NCBI GenBank assembly: GCA_049647585.1
Contig: JBARXY010000004.1
Location: 272,790-336,789, forward strand
Length of the DNA: 64,000 nucleotides
Reading direction: 5' to 3'
DNA from: JAGQSZ01 sp049647585
GTDB lineage: Bacteria; Actinomycetota; Acidimicrobiia; Acidimicrobiales; Microtrichaceae
Of the stretch, positions 42,159 through 50,496 are shown piece after piece. A program made the translations under genes and the position numbers. The number at the start of each line of letters is the position of its first letter. Positions within the stretch are counted from its first letter, which is position 1. Under the pieces are notes generated by a model. The model was not told the origin of the DNA. It ran no database searches and saw only the letters and a program-made list of their open reading frames with translations.

Positions 42159-42767
42159 TCAGGTCAGAAGATCATCGACAGTTGCGCCGCTCTGGTACCG
42201 ACCGATCAATTCTTCCTGAAGTCTGTCGATGCGACGGTGGATCTCGCGCCGAAACTCCGACACCTCACGCTCCAACAGGCCGATTTCGGTGGTGGCCCTA
42301 CGGAGTTCGACCTCATCGAGTTCGGTCAGTCGACTCAGGTTTATCGGGGTGAGAATCTCATCGAGTTCACCTGTGATCTGGTCGGTCCACTCGGGCGGTT
42401 CAAGTTCGCCGGCGTGGCGTGGCATGCCCGGGCCACGAGTGTGCGCTGCCAAGGCGTCGGGAAGCCGCGAAAGGACGTCATCGTGGTCGACGCCCTCGCT
42501 GCGCCGATCCAGTTCGACGGCAATGGTGTCCAGCCGGCCCTGAATTATCCGGCGTGAGTACGAGAGCCCGTTCTCGATCTCTTCGTAACGGGTCCGCAGG
42601 GCGCGCAAATCTGCCAGGGACGAAGAAGCCAGATCACTCGGATCCGAGAAGGTAATCAATGATTCGAGCTCGAACTGCACTTGGAAGCCTCGACTTTTGT
42701 TGATGAGTGGTTGGTCCACAGAAGGTCCACGCTGATTCTTGTCGGTGAGACTCACTGAGGCGGCCAT
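42159..42767 (-). CDS. rsiG: RsiG-type anti-sigma factor with two c-di-GMP-binding motifs
   Basis: A 202-aa protein made mainly of two long helices. It contains the RsiG c-di-GMP motif E(X)3S(X)2R(X)3Q(X)3D exactly at E65-S69-R72-Q76-D80 (ENGLSYSRRIIQGRLD). A second copy lies at E166-S170-R173-H177-D181 (EREVSEFRREIHRRID), with His in place of Gln. In Streptomyces, RsiG uses two such motifs to bind a c-di-GMP dimer and sequester the sigma factor WhiG. No WhiG gene is in the window, so the partner here is unknown. Assignment rests on motif and fold. Confidence 0.85.
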   Translation of the reverse strand: MAASVSLTDKNQRGPSVDQPLINKSRGFQVQFELESLITFSDPSDLASSSLADLRALRTRYEEIENGLSYSRRIIQGRLDTIAVELDRRSEGVDHDDVLSRLPDALAAHTRGPGMPRHAGELEPPEWTDQITGELDEILTPINLSRLTELDEVELRRATTEIGLLEREVSEFRREIHRRIDRLQEELIGRYQSGATVDDLLT

Positions 42768-42924
42768 CTAAGAACTACATCGGCACAAACTGCTGAATAT
42801 GAAGTGGCGCCCGGCTCGCGAGGCAAGATTTCTCCGAGTGCTAGTCCGCTTGGGACGGAACTGTGGTCGGGCCCCGAACTGCTGACCGGGACCACCGGCT
42901 GTCTTAGGCGCCCCTGCGGTGGCT

Positions 42925-44103
42925 TCAGAGTGATGCTGCGGCCGCGCAGACCAGGAATGCAGGTCCAGCAACGAGGTAGCTATCCAGACGACGCAATCCG
43001 GGAACCCGAGCCCCGGGTGTCGGAAGGAATACGCCGGCCAGAATTTGGCCGAGGGGACACGTCAACGCCACGACAACCCCCGCAATCCAGGCGGTCGCAC
43101 CGTCAAATGGGGACGGATGGAACGCCGCCATGGTGAAAGTCACCGCCAGAGCGCCGATCATCCCAGCAGTAGGACCCTCCCAACGCGACCCAGCCTCGGC
43201 ACCGAGCAGGAAGGATCCGGCGTCGAAGATACTGACCGCAACCACCAAGAAGAGTCCGGCCCAGAGATCGACTCTCACTGCGAAGACCACAGATGCAGCC
43301 GCAATGGCCGGGAGCACTGCGCCGATGATCGTCGCGGACGCAGCGAGTGGGCCCTGCCCAGAAAGAACATGGGCCGCAACGACCAGGACCGGAATGACTA
43401 TGAGGGCGAGCCCCGCTGTCCCAGTGCCGTAGGCGGCCAATAGCGGGACGGAACCGGCGCAGAGCGCTGCCACAAGCCGGAACTGCAACCCGGAAAGCAG
43501 CTTCGGTGGACTGTTCCGATTGTCAGCTCGACCGCTGGACCGCTCTTTGGTTCCGCCGGAATTGCCCGAATTGCCGGAGCTGCCCAACTGGTGTTCCTGC
43601 CAGACCGAGACGATCTGGAATCCGGCGACCGATGCCACGAAGGCCCAGAGGAGTCCCGACCACATCCGACCACTCGTGACTGCCGCAAGCGACACGAAGA
43701 ACCACAGAACCCCGATCCTCACCTTTGGACCTGACGTATCTGGTGGGACGAGCAGACCACTGTCTGTGGCCCGGGGCTGCTGCTGGGAGCGGGTGGCCCT
43801 TTTGCCGGCTGGTGCCGCCGCGGACGATGCGCCAGCCCGAGAGGAGCTACCGGTCGAGGGAGGCCTCTTGGCCGGCCCGGTCGACTTGGGAGACGCTGCG
43901 CGTCTCACCGGTGCCGAACCTCGGGACCGGGACGAATCGTTGGGCAGCGCATTCCGCTCGCCCTGAGCTACACCCTTGGGCTTTGCGCCGCGAGATTGGA
44001 CCGTCTTCTTGGACTGGGCCGGCTTCTTGGACTGGGCGGGTTTCTTGGACTGGGCGGGCCGCTCACCTGAACCGGCAGATCCGACCCGTGTTGATCGGGC
44101 CAT
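42925..44103 (-). CDS. CdsA-like (phosphatidate cytidylyltransferase-like) membrane protein
   Basis: A 392-aa protein. The first 115 residues are basic and low-complexity with three PAQSKK-type repeats and are probably cytosolic. The remainder has about eight transmembrane helices. The C-terminal half follows CDP-diglyceride synthase layout: SIFDAGSFLLGAEAGSRWEG stands where CdsA has its S/D-x-x-A-Y-x-x-G and K-T-W-E-G motifs, and PTPGARVPGLRRLDSYLVAGP matches the terminal signature P-G-x-G-G-x-x-D-R-x-D-S only partly. Several catalytic residues are thus altered, and activity is uncertain. ATG 44103 starts the protein. Confidence 0.75.
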   Translation of the reverse strand: MARSTRVGSAGSGERPAQSKKPAQSKKPAQSKKTVQSRGAKPKGVAQGERNALPNDSSRSRGSAPVRRAASPKSTGPAKRPPSTGSSSRAGASSAAAPAGKRATRSQQQPRATDSGLLVPPDTSGPKVRIGVLWFFVSLAAVTSGRMWSGLLWAFVASVAGFQIVSVWQEHQLGSSGNSGNSGGTKERSSGRADNRNSPPKLLSGLQFRLVAALCAGSVPLLAAYGTGTAGLALIVIPVLVVAAHVLSGQGPLAASATIIGAVLPAIAAASVVFAVRVDLWAGLFLVVAVSIFDAGSFLLGAEAGSRWEGPTAGMIGALAVTFTMAAFHPSPFDGATAWIAGVVVALTCPLGQILAGVFLPTPGARVPGLRRLDSYLVAGPAFLVCAAAASL

Positions 44104-44208
44104 GTCAGCAGTTAGGCGATAACGAATGCGGACCGGGCATTTCGTCAGACTACCCGTAGGACTACGTCGGCCCACGGGTAGAGGTCCCCGCTGATACGTT
44201 CCAACATC

Positions 44209-44793
44209 GTGATCCGCCTCCTTCTCGTCAGACACGGTCAATCGGAGTGGAATGCAGATGGCCGTTGGCAGGGTCAGGAGAATCCGCCCCTCACCTCCCT
44301 TGGTCGGCTGCAGGCGAGTCGGGCCTCGCACGCCGTTGGAGCTGTGGACGCCATCTATGCCTCACCACTCGACCGTGCGATCACCACTGCGATGATCATC
44401 GCCGAGTCAACTGGAATCGGACCCGTCATAACCGTGGAAGGCCTCATGGAGCGCCACGCTGGCGAGTGGCAGGGGTTGACGCACAAGCAGATCGAGGAGC
44501 AGTACCCCGGTTACCTGGCCGAGCGCAGGCGTCCACCTGAATGGGAGCCCGACGAGGAGGTCGAGAAGCGTGTCCTTTCGGCGCTCGACGCGATCGCCGA
44601 CGAAAACCCCGACGGGCACGTGCTCGCAGTCGCGCACGCTGGCGTGATCTATGCCGCTGAGCTCGCCTTCGGCGGCGAGTGGGAACGCCTGGCCAACCTT
44701 GGTGGCCGCTGGTTCGAGCGCACCGACGGCGTATGGAAACTCGGCGAGAGGGTCCACCTGTTGGTCGAGGAAACCATCCCCGACCAACTCTGA
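44209..44793 (+). CDS. Histidine phosphatase superfamily protein (phosphoglycerate-mutase-like)
   Basis: A 194-aa phosphatase of the RHG family. The phospho-acceptor motif LLVRHGQSEWN opens the protein. The second catalytic His is in AVAHAGVIY, and Glu/Arg contacts are in MERHAGEWQGLT. Its length fits broad-specificity phosphatases rather than the roughly 250-residue glycolytic mutase. It starts with GTG at 44209, divergent from the CdsA-like gene. Substrate unknown; CobC-like or sugar-phosphate phosphatases are possible. Confidence 0.9.
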   Translation: MIRLLLVRHGQSEWNADGRWQGQENPPLTSLGRLQASRASHAVGAVDAIYASPLDRAITTAMIIAESTGIGPVITVEGLMERHAGEWQGLTHKQIEEQYPGYLAERRRPPEWEPDEEVEKRVLSALDAIADENPDGHVLAVAHAGVIYAAELAFGGEWERLANLGGRWFERTDGVWKLGERVHLLVEETIPDQL

Positions 44794-44865
44794 CGCCACT
44801 GGCGGCCGTTCGAGACAGCTCGGCCTCTGCTTCCCCGTTGGTGAAGAAGATCTTGGAGGACGGTT

Positions 44866-45141
44866 CTACCGTCCGAAGCGATCCTTGGAAACCGCTGCGG
44901 CGATTTCCTTGGCTGCCGATTCGCCACCTACCCCTCGTGACGAGATTTCATCCAAGGTGCTGATCGCCTGTTCCACCGCAGCCATGTCGGACTCCAAGGC
45001 GCCGAGTTCCGCGACGTCGTCCGATTCGGGCTGGTAGGCCCTACTGCCAGCGGCCGTGTTCTCATGGCCCTGGAGGTCAGATGAGGCGTGGCCCGGGGGC
45101 GCTGTTTCAGAGCCGGTAGAGATGTTCTCGGTTGGATCCAT
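44866..45141 (-). CDS. Small acidic protein of unknown function
   Basis: A 91-aa protein. A disordered N-terminal half rich in Ser, Gly and Thr precedes a helical segment (VAELGALESDMAAVEQAISTLDEISSRG) that looks like a short coiled coil. I do not recognise a family with confidence. It is divergent from the two-gene unit at 45186-46180 and its start is only about 45 bp from that gene's start, so a shared promoter is likely. Confidence 0.6.
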   Translation of the reverse strand: MDPTENISTGSETAPPGHASSDLQGHENTAAGSRAYQPESDDVAELGALESDMAAVEQAISTLDEISSRGVGGESAAKEIAAAVSKDRFGR

Positions 45142-45185
45142 GGGCTGGTCAGGCTAGCTGGCGTGGGCGGTACGATCAGGCCGTC

Positions 45186-45716
45186 GTGTCGCTGCTCCCC
45201 TCCCTTTCCTCCGCCACCTGGTCCATTTCCTCCGCAACCGTGTCGCTGCAGGCCAAGGTTTCACCTGTCCTCGGCGCTGCCACGCAGGCTGACGTTCTAG
45301 GTCGATCGCTGGCATTCGCTGCCCTGATCGTCGCACCGTACGGCATCTACAAAGTGCGCCAGGTTCGTCGGGTCAGAGCCAATCACAAAGCAGTAGTTGC
45401 AGCGGAAGAAGCAGCGCTGCTCCGGGCCGGGTCAGGCGATTCCGCACCTCCGCGACCGGCTCTAGAGGACGTCATCAGGGACATCTCCTTCGTCGTCGAA
45501 GAAGCGACACGTGCCGGTGGCGCGATGCTTCTGGTTCCCCACGACGTAACCGTAAGCGATCGAGACGCTCCGCTGTCGGTAGTGGACACGTTGATCCGGG
45601 ACGCTCTGCGCCGATCCGGCCTGGTGGTCACCGCCGAACTCGACTCAGCCGAGGGTCGATTGCTGGAATGCACACTCGCGAAAGCGACTTTCGGGCACGG
45701 AGGAATTGAAAAATGA
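45186..45716 (+). CDS. Membrane-anchored hypothetical protein
   Basis: About 176 aa from the GTG at 45186; an ATG at 45132 in the same frame would lie over the divergent gene's leader. One transmembrane helix (SLAFAALIVAPYGIYKV) is followed by a basic stretch and a C-terminal domain of about 100 residues with a DVIRDISFVVEEA...LSVVDTLIRDALRRS pattern. No catalytic motif is recognised. Its stop overlaps the DUF3039 gene start (ATGA), so the two are coupled. Confidence 0.65.
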   Translation: MSLLPSLSSATWSISSATVSLQAKVSPVLGAATQADVLGRSLAFAALIVAPYGIYKVRQVRRVRANHKAVVAAEEAALLRAGSGDSAPPRPALEDVIRDISFVVEEATRAGGAMLLVPHDVTVSDRDAPLSVVDTLIRDALRRSGLVVTAELDSAEGRLLECTLAKATFGHGGIEK

Positions 45717-46180
45717 CTAGAACCGACACGACAAGCTTGGCTGAACACCTCACGGCGACCGGAACGGCGAACCTCGTCGGAGGACGCCGGATGCCAGCAT
45801 CCCACAGCGTTTCGAGCAGCACCGGTCCGTCCGCCTCCGACGTGATGGAACCCACTGTGATGGAACCCAGCGTGATGGAACCCACCGTGCTCGAGCCCAC
45901 TGAGCTCGAACCATCCGGAGCGACCACCACAATCACCGAGGAACGAACCGAGACAGAGGACGGTCCGGTCGCCCATATCGTCAAGACCAAACGCAACGAG
46001 GACGCTGCCGCGAAGGTCCTGGCAGCCCGTGTCGAAGGTACGCCGCTCGAAGCTCTGTGCGGGCACGTCTGGGTTCCTTCCAGGGACCCCAAGCAACTGC
46101 CTGTGTGCGAGAAGTGCAAAGAGATCTACTCGCTCTACAAGGACTTCAGCGACGGCCTCGACGACACTCCTCGCATGTAG
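45713..46180 (+). CDS. DUF3039 family zinc-ribbon-like protein
   Basis: A 155-aa protein. The C-terminal 75 residues match DUF3039: DGPVAHIVKTKRNEDAA, ALCGHVWVPSRDP and LPVCEKCKEIYSLY, where C-G-H plus C-E-K-C look like metal ligands. The N-terminal half contains a five-unit VMEPT-type repeat encoded by 15-bp repeats around 45843-45910. DUF3039 genes are typical of actinobacteria, with no known function. Coupled to the preceding membrane-anchored protein by a 4-bp overlap. Confidence 0.87.
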   Translation: MTRTDTTSLAEHLTATGTANLVGGRRMPASHSVSSSTGPSASDVMEPTVMEPSVMEPTVLEPTELEPSGATTTITEERTETEDGPVAHIVKTKRNEDAAAKVLAARVEGTPLEALCGHVWVPSRDPKQLPVCEKCKEIYSLYKDFSDGLDDTPRM

Positions 46181-46190
46181 CCGAATCGCC

Positions 46191-47870
46191 TCAGAGCCGA
46201 CAGGTCGTGCCGGTGATGTTGATCTTCTGTCCGATCAACTCGACGCGCTGTGCTTCTGACAACAGGTCCGCATCGTTGCTCGTCCCGATCCAACGGCGAC
46301 CGTCAGACAAGTCGGCAATCACGAAGGCCGACGACGCGACATAGGGCGAACCGCCCAACCAGGAATTGTCGGTGGAAGCCGAGGATTCTGGGTGACCGGA
46401 GGAATCTGGCGAAGCTGAGGGGTCAGGATTTGTCGACGGACCGGGTGCGTAGGTCACGGTCAGGCTGGCGATGGTCGCACTGCGCGTTTCCTCGGCTGTC
46501 AGTTCCGCCGGGGCATCGACAACCGGAAGCTTCGGAGTCGCATGGTCGGCACGCTCGCCCAGGTCGCCAACCAGAAGGGGGCCGGGCGAAGTCGACCACA
46601 CCGCGAGCGCCGGCTTGGTCAGTAGACCAGAGACGGTCGTTACCAATCCGAGCGCGCCAGGGTCGCTACGCAGCCGGTCGGCCATTGCCACAGTTGCTTG
46701 ATAGGTGAAGTTGTTGAACGGTCCACCTGCGAAGGCCATTCCGCCCATGATCGTTGGGACGGATCCGTGGTTCAGACCAAGTTCGCGCTGCTGGACCCGA
46801 ACGGCAGAGGGGAAGCAGCTGTACAGCTCGGTGTGTTCAATATCTGACAGCGGTCCACCGAGATGTTCGGTGGCTGCGTCTCCCAGGACGCCCATCGCCT
46901 CCCAGCGATGCATGTTCGCCCGTTTGGTCAGTGACAGGGAGAACGACGATTCCAGCGCGACCCGAGGGAAGAGCCACCTGTCCCGGGGCACGCCGAGTTG
47001 CTCGGCCAACTCCACCGAACACAACAGCAGCGCAGCGGCCTGGTCCACTGCCCATTGCGTGCTGTGCCACTTCGCGTAGGGAAACGCCAAGGGCCTGTTA
47101 CCGGGTCCGGCCTGTCGGAGAAACTCGGCCGACTTCGGTTCACCGAACGCGGCGTCCGGATTGTCAGTCGCGACCAGGTTGAACCTGTGCCACAGGTCAG
47201 CCACGGCATCGAGTTGGCCATCGATGCTTTGGCCTTCGGCGTGCCGCAGGGCCGCTTCGATACAGGCGTAATGCTCGACCGCGGACCACATTCCGATGTC
47301 GATCTCGGCCTGCGCCATGATCTCGCCACCCGGTTGCCAACGTTCATCGGGGACTGCGGCCGCCAGCTCGGGATCGGCCTCAGCTGTCCCGACCGGGGCG
47401 AGGCCGGCCCGTTGCATCGCCAACTGGGTTTCCTTGGCTTCCCCACCTACTACAACCGCCGCTCGGATGGTTCCGCCGCGGATTCCCTTCAGCGCCGCAG
47501 CAATCGGCGTGTGCTGTGGAACACCGATGTCAACCCGCACCGATTTGGCCCCGGCAATTCCCACCCGGCGGGCAAGTTCCCCACCCGGATCCCCGTAGGC
47601 CCAATTCCCCTCGGTGACAGCGACCAGCGAGATCTCCCGGAGCCATTGTCTTGTCGTCGCCACCCCGGTGTCCTGCAAAGCGTTACGCAGCGCAAGTTCC
47701 ATCAGGTCGAGCGGACTCGGACGATCGGCATCGGCTCGGTCGGCTGCGGCTCGGTCGACTGCGGCGGACGCAGCGTCTGACGGGACGGGTTCACTCAGAT
47801 CATGTTGTGAAGTGCCGACACCGACCAAGACCGGAGTGAGTGGGTCAATGCTACGAATCTGTTGAGGCAT
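46191..47870 (-). CDS. Thiolase-like protein (acetyl-CoA acetyltransferase family) with C-terminal extension
   Basis: A 559-aa protein. The first 430 residues follow the thiolase fold (ISLVAVTEGNWAYGDPGG, RVDIGVPQHTPIAAALKGI, RAAVVVGGEAKET, DIEHTELYSCFPSAVRVQQ, IMGGMAFAGGPFNNFTYQA). The usual nucleophilic Cys region reads IGVPQHTPIA, so classical thiolysis is doubtful. The last 120 residues form a separate domain with a Pro/Ser/Asp repeat (NPDPSASPDSSGHPESS) and a terminal beta-rich segment. It resembles large mycobacterial thiolase-like proteins. ATG 47870 follows an adjacent GTG. Confidence 0.83.
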   Translation of the reverse strand: MPQQIRSIDPLTPVLVGVGTSQHDLSEPVPSDAASAAVDRAAADRADADRPSPLDLMELALRNALQDTGVATTRQWLREISLVAVTEGNWAYGDPGGELARRVGIAGAKSVRVDIGVPQHTPIAAALKGIRGGTIRAAVVVGGEAKETQLAMQRAGLAPVGTAEADPELAAAVPDERWQPGGEIMAQAEIDIGMWSAVEHYACIEAALRHAEGQSIDGQLDAVADLWHRFNLVATDNPDAAFGEPKSAEFLRQAGPGNRPLAFPYAKWHSTQWAVDQAAALLLCSVELAEQLGVPRDRWLFPRVALESSFSLSLTKRANMHRWEAMGVLGDAATEHLGGPLSDIEHTELYSCFPSAVRVQQRELGLNHGSVPTIMGGMAFAGGPFNNFTYQATVAMADRLRSDPGALGLVTTVSGLLTKPALAVWSTSPGPLLVGDLGERADHATPKLPVVDAPAELTAEETRSATIASLTVTYAPGPSTNPDPSASPDSSGHPESSASTDNSWLGGSPYVASSAFVIADLSDGRRWIGTSNDADLLSEAQRVELIGQKINITGTTCRL

Positions 47871-47903
47871 CACTGCGGACGGTAGCCGTGGTTGAATTCC
47901 GAA

Positions 47904-48959
47904 ATGGACCCCACCGACGAGAACGAGATCACTGGCCCGGTCGACCTCTGCAATTCAGACGGTGATGCCCTCAATCCCAAAGCACGGGGATGGTCCCGGG
48001 CGCCTCTCCACAGGGCGAACATGCGCGGCGTTTGGGGTCGGACCAAACGTTGGGACTACTGGGCCGTGCTTGCCGGCGACCTGGCCTTCGGATTGGTCTA
48101 TGCCGATGTCGACTATCTGGGTCTCGCCTCGGTCTGGTGGGGAAATCTCGCGGATGGGACAAGCGGAGGAACAGATGTTGCGATCCCGTTCGCCAAGGGA
48201 ATCAAGCTGCCCGAAATATCGGGGGCGTTCCCGCTGTCGTTCTCGAACAAGAAACTCCGCCTGCGCATAGCGGATGAGCCGAGCGTGGCAGACGGCGAAG
48301 GGCCGACTACCAGGATCACCGCCGCGTGGACAGAGTCTGGCGGCATACCTGCATCGTTCGAGTTCGAGGTCCGTCGACCTGCGGGTCACGAATCACTCAA
48401 CGTCGTCATCCCGTGGAGTGATACCCGGTTCAACTTCACCACCAAGGATCAGGCTCTGCCTGCGACGGGAACCTTCACGCTCGGGGCCGAAACGACGACA
48501 ATCGGAGGTGGCGGCTCACCCGCCTGGGGAGTCCTGGATGTCGGGCGCGGACGCTGGCCCTATTCGACTATCTGGAACTGGGGCGGCGGGGCCGGCTTTG
48601 CGACATCCGGCGAAGTCGTCGGAATCCAGTTCGGCGCCAAATGGACGGAGGGGACCGGTTACACCGAGAACGGGATCACTGTCGACGGTCGCCTCCACAA
48701 GATCGGACGCGAACTGCTCTGGGAGTACTCCTGGGACCGTCCGATGGATCCGTGGCGTGTAACCGACCCTGAGGGGGCGCTCGATCTGACACTGACCCCG
48801 CGTTTCGACAAGCACGGTTCGACCAATGCGATCCTGTTGCGGACCGAGGTCCACCAGGTATTCGGAACTTGGTCGGGAACCGTCGAGTCGGAGGATGGAC
48901 GGACGCTTCAGATCGATAAGGCCCAGGGGTTTGCCGAGGAATCCCGGAACCGGTGGTAG
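47904..48959 (+). CDS. DUF2804 family protein
   Basis: About 351 aa. DUF2804 landmarks are ARGWSRAPLHRANMRGVWGR, KRWDYWAVLAGDLAFGLVYA, DVDYLGLASVWWGNL and the later GRGRWPYSTIWNWGGGAG with FGAKWTEGTGYTENGI. It is probably a beta-rich, lipocalin-like fold; no catalysis is known. I chose the ATG at 47904 over the TTG at 47892. It is divergent from the thiolase-like gene with only about 33 bp between starts, so they share a promoter. Confidence 0.87.
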   Translation: MDPTDENEITGPVDLCNSDGDALNPKARGWSRAPLHRANMRGVWGRTKRWDYWAVLAGDLAFGLVYADVDYLGLASVWWGNLADGTSGGTDVAIPFAKGIKLPEISGAFPLSFSNKKLRLRIADEPSVADGEGPTTRITAAWTESGGIPASFEFEVRRPAGHESLNVVIPWSDTRFNFTTKDQALPATGTFTLGAETTTIGGGGSPAWGVLDVGRGRWPYSTIWNWGGGAGFATSGEVVGIQFGAKWTEGTGYTENGITVDGRLHKIGRELLWEYSWDRPMDPWRVTDPEGALDLTLTPRFDKHGSTNAILLRTEVHQVFGTWSGTVESEDGRTLQIDKAQGFAEESRNRW

Positions 48960-48980
48960 TTGGGCTCCTCTTGACGTAAT

Positions 48981-48996
48981 CCGGAAATTATTCCGG
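48981..48996. promoter_or_regulatory. Inverted repeat upstream of the DsbA-like gene
   Basis: CCGGAAATTATTCCGG has perfect 6-bp arms around ATTA. It lies 22-37 bp upstream of the ATG at 49018, where an operator or promoter element would be expected. No second copy was noticed. Confidence 0.45.
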
Positions 48997-49017
48997 TCAC
49001 TCCGGGTTTGCCTGTTT

Positions 49018-49695
49018 ATGGCAGACATCGAGTTCTTTTTCGACCCCATGTGCCCTTGGGCATGGATCACCAGCCGGTTGACAGTGGAGGTGTCCGAACT
49101 TCGAGAACTCGACGTCGAATGGCGGTTCATCTCTCTCTCGATATTGAACGAGGAGAAGTTCGCCGAGGACGAGGCGGCCGTCGCCGAAGGCAAAGAGCCG
49201 TCCCTTCCTCCCCAGTACAAGGAGATGTCTCGAATCGGCCTCGGGCTGATGCGTGTCGCGGCAGTGGTCCGAGAGCAATTCGGCAACGAAGGTGTCGCCC
49301 GCTACTACACCGCCTGTGGGGAACTGCTCCACAAGGGCGGTGCGTCGGCAAAGATCTGGACGGGTGAGGATCCCGGCGATGTCCTCGGTAAGGCGCTCGC
49401 CGCAGCCGAACTTCCGGCCGAGTTGAGCGCCGAGGCCGACAACGAGAAGTGGGACAAGATCCTCCGTGAGGAAACGGCCCTTGCGTTGTCCCGGACCGGC
49501 GACGACGTCGGAACTCCAATCATCACCTTCGATACGAGTCGCCCCGAGGAGGCATCGCTCTTCGGCCCGGTAATCAACCGGATTCCTCGTGGCCAGGAAG
49601 CGCTCGATCTGTGGGACGCCGTGACCTTCATTGCTCGGACTCCCGGCATCGCCGAGTTCAAGCGCTCGATCCGCGGCGCACCGGTATTCGACTGA
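49018..49695 (+). CDS. DsbA-family (FrnE/2-hydroxychromene isomerase-like) protein
   Basis: A 225-aa thioredoxin-fold protein with a long helical insert. The active-site region is FFFDPMCPWAW, where a single Cys precedes Pro-Trp instead of C-x-x-C, as in mycothiol- or glutathione-using isomerases of the DsbA family. The cis-Pro loop is VGTPIITF. There is no signal peptide, so it should act in the cytosol, possibly as a mycothiol-S-transferase or isomerase, in keeping with mshA nearby. The ATG at 49018 is chosen; the longer upstream frame overlaps the DUF2804 gene. Confidence 0.85.
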   Translation: MADIEFFFDPMCPWAWITSRLTVEVSELRELDVEWRFISLSILNEEKFAEDEAAVAEGKEPSLPPQYKEMSRIGLGLMRVAAVVREQFGNEGVARYYTACGELLHKGGASAKIWTGEDPGDVLGKALAAAELPAELSAEADNEKWDKILREETALALSRTGDDVGTPIITFDTSRPEEASLFGPVINRIPRGQEALDLWDAVTFIARTPGIAEFKRSIRGAPVFD

Positions 49696-49709
49696 GCCCG
49701 GCCGGACGA

Positions 49710-49848
49710 CAGCGCCCGCGGGCGCGTCATTGCCACTCTCCGACACAAAACGCGCCCGCGGGCGCGATATTGCCACTCTCCGACACAAAGCGCGTCCGCG
49801 GGCGCGCCATTCCCACTCTCCGACACAAAGCGCGTCCGCGGGCGCGCT
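49710..49848. repeat. Tandem 40-bp palindromic repeats (3.5 copies)
   Basis: Units at 49710-49749, 49750-49789 and 49790-49829 and a partial unit from 49830. Each has a GC palindrome (GCGCCCGCGGGCGC or the CGTCCGCGGGCGCG variant) followed by a constant ATTnCCACTCTCCGACACAA spacer. The spacers are nearly identical, so this is not CRISPR. Read on the minus strand, each palindrome is followed by TTTTGTG or a similar T-rich run, like weak terminators. It fills most of the 320-bp gap between the DsbA-like gene and the methyltransferase remnant. Confidence 0.9.
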
Positions 49849-50015
49849 TGTTACCGGGGAGCGAAATCTGATTGTCACACTGGCTTTGTAGCCTGATCGA
49901 ACGAGTTCGATCCGCTGGCTCCCATGCGGACGGTCCCCAGAACAAGAGCCAGCAGATCGACAGATAGCCACTCCACGATCCAAGTAGCTTGGGCTCCTGA
50001 ACGTCAGGAGAAGCC

Positions 50016-50496
50016 ATGGCCGGCCGGAACTGGGACGCTGCAACCTATGACCGCATCGGCGGTCCGATGACCCAGATGGCTGCAGCGGTCGTGGACCGGC
50101 TTGACCTGACCGGCGGCGAGACTGTCTTGGACGCCGGCTGTGGAACCGGCCGGGTCACGAGGATGCTGGCTGAACTACTGCCTGATGGTCATGTCATAGC
50201 GGTCGACGCCGACGAGGACATGGTCCGAATTGCGGAACAGAACCTGAGCGACTTGATTGCTTCGGACAAGGTCGAGCTTGCCCAAGGGGACCTCACGCGT
50301 TTCACACTACCCATGCCTGTCGACGCAATTCTTTCGACTGCAACTTTTCATTGGATCAACGACCATCAGCTCCTCTTCGACAACCTGTTTTCGCTGCTCA
50401 GGGCCCGGAGGGCAACTAGTCGCCCAGTGTGGCGGACAGGGCAACATCGCCGAACTACGGGGGCTGAGCGCCGACGCCATCCCGATACGTCGATGA
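50016..50496 (+). pseudogene. SAM-dependent methyltransferase, frameshifted and truncated
   Basis: The first 130 codons give a class I methyltransferase of the trans-aconitate-methyltransferase type: MAGRNWDAATYDRIGGPM, motif I VLDAGCGTGRVTRML, VIAVDADEDMVRIA and STATFHWINDHQLLF. At about 50400 the expected LLRPGGQLVAQCGG appears only in the next frame, so there is a 1-base frameshift. That second frame runs only to a stop at 50494-50496, about 100 codons short of a normal enzyme. The missing 3' part is replaced by the end of the minus-strand secreted-domain gene. Confidence 0.8.

Noticed and set aside
49710..49848. CRISPR array from palindromic repeats
   Set aside because: The intervening spacers are nearly identical, only 3.5 units exist and no cas gene is nearby; it is a tandem repeat.
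49305..50043. Arginine/cysteine-rich minus-strand reading frames over the 40-bp repeats
   Set aside because: They arise from the GC-rich repeats and the antisense of the DsbA-like gene; no family features.
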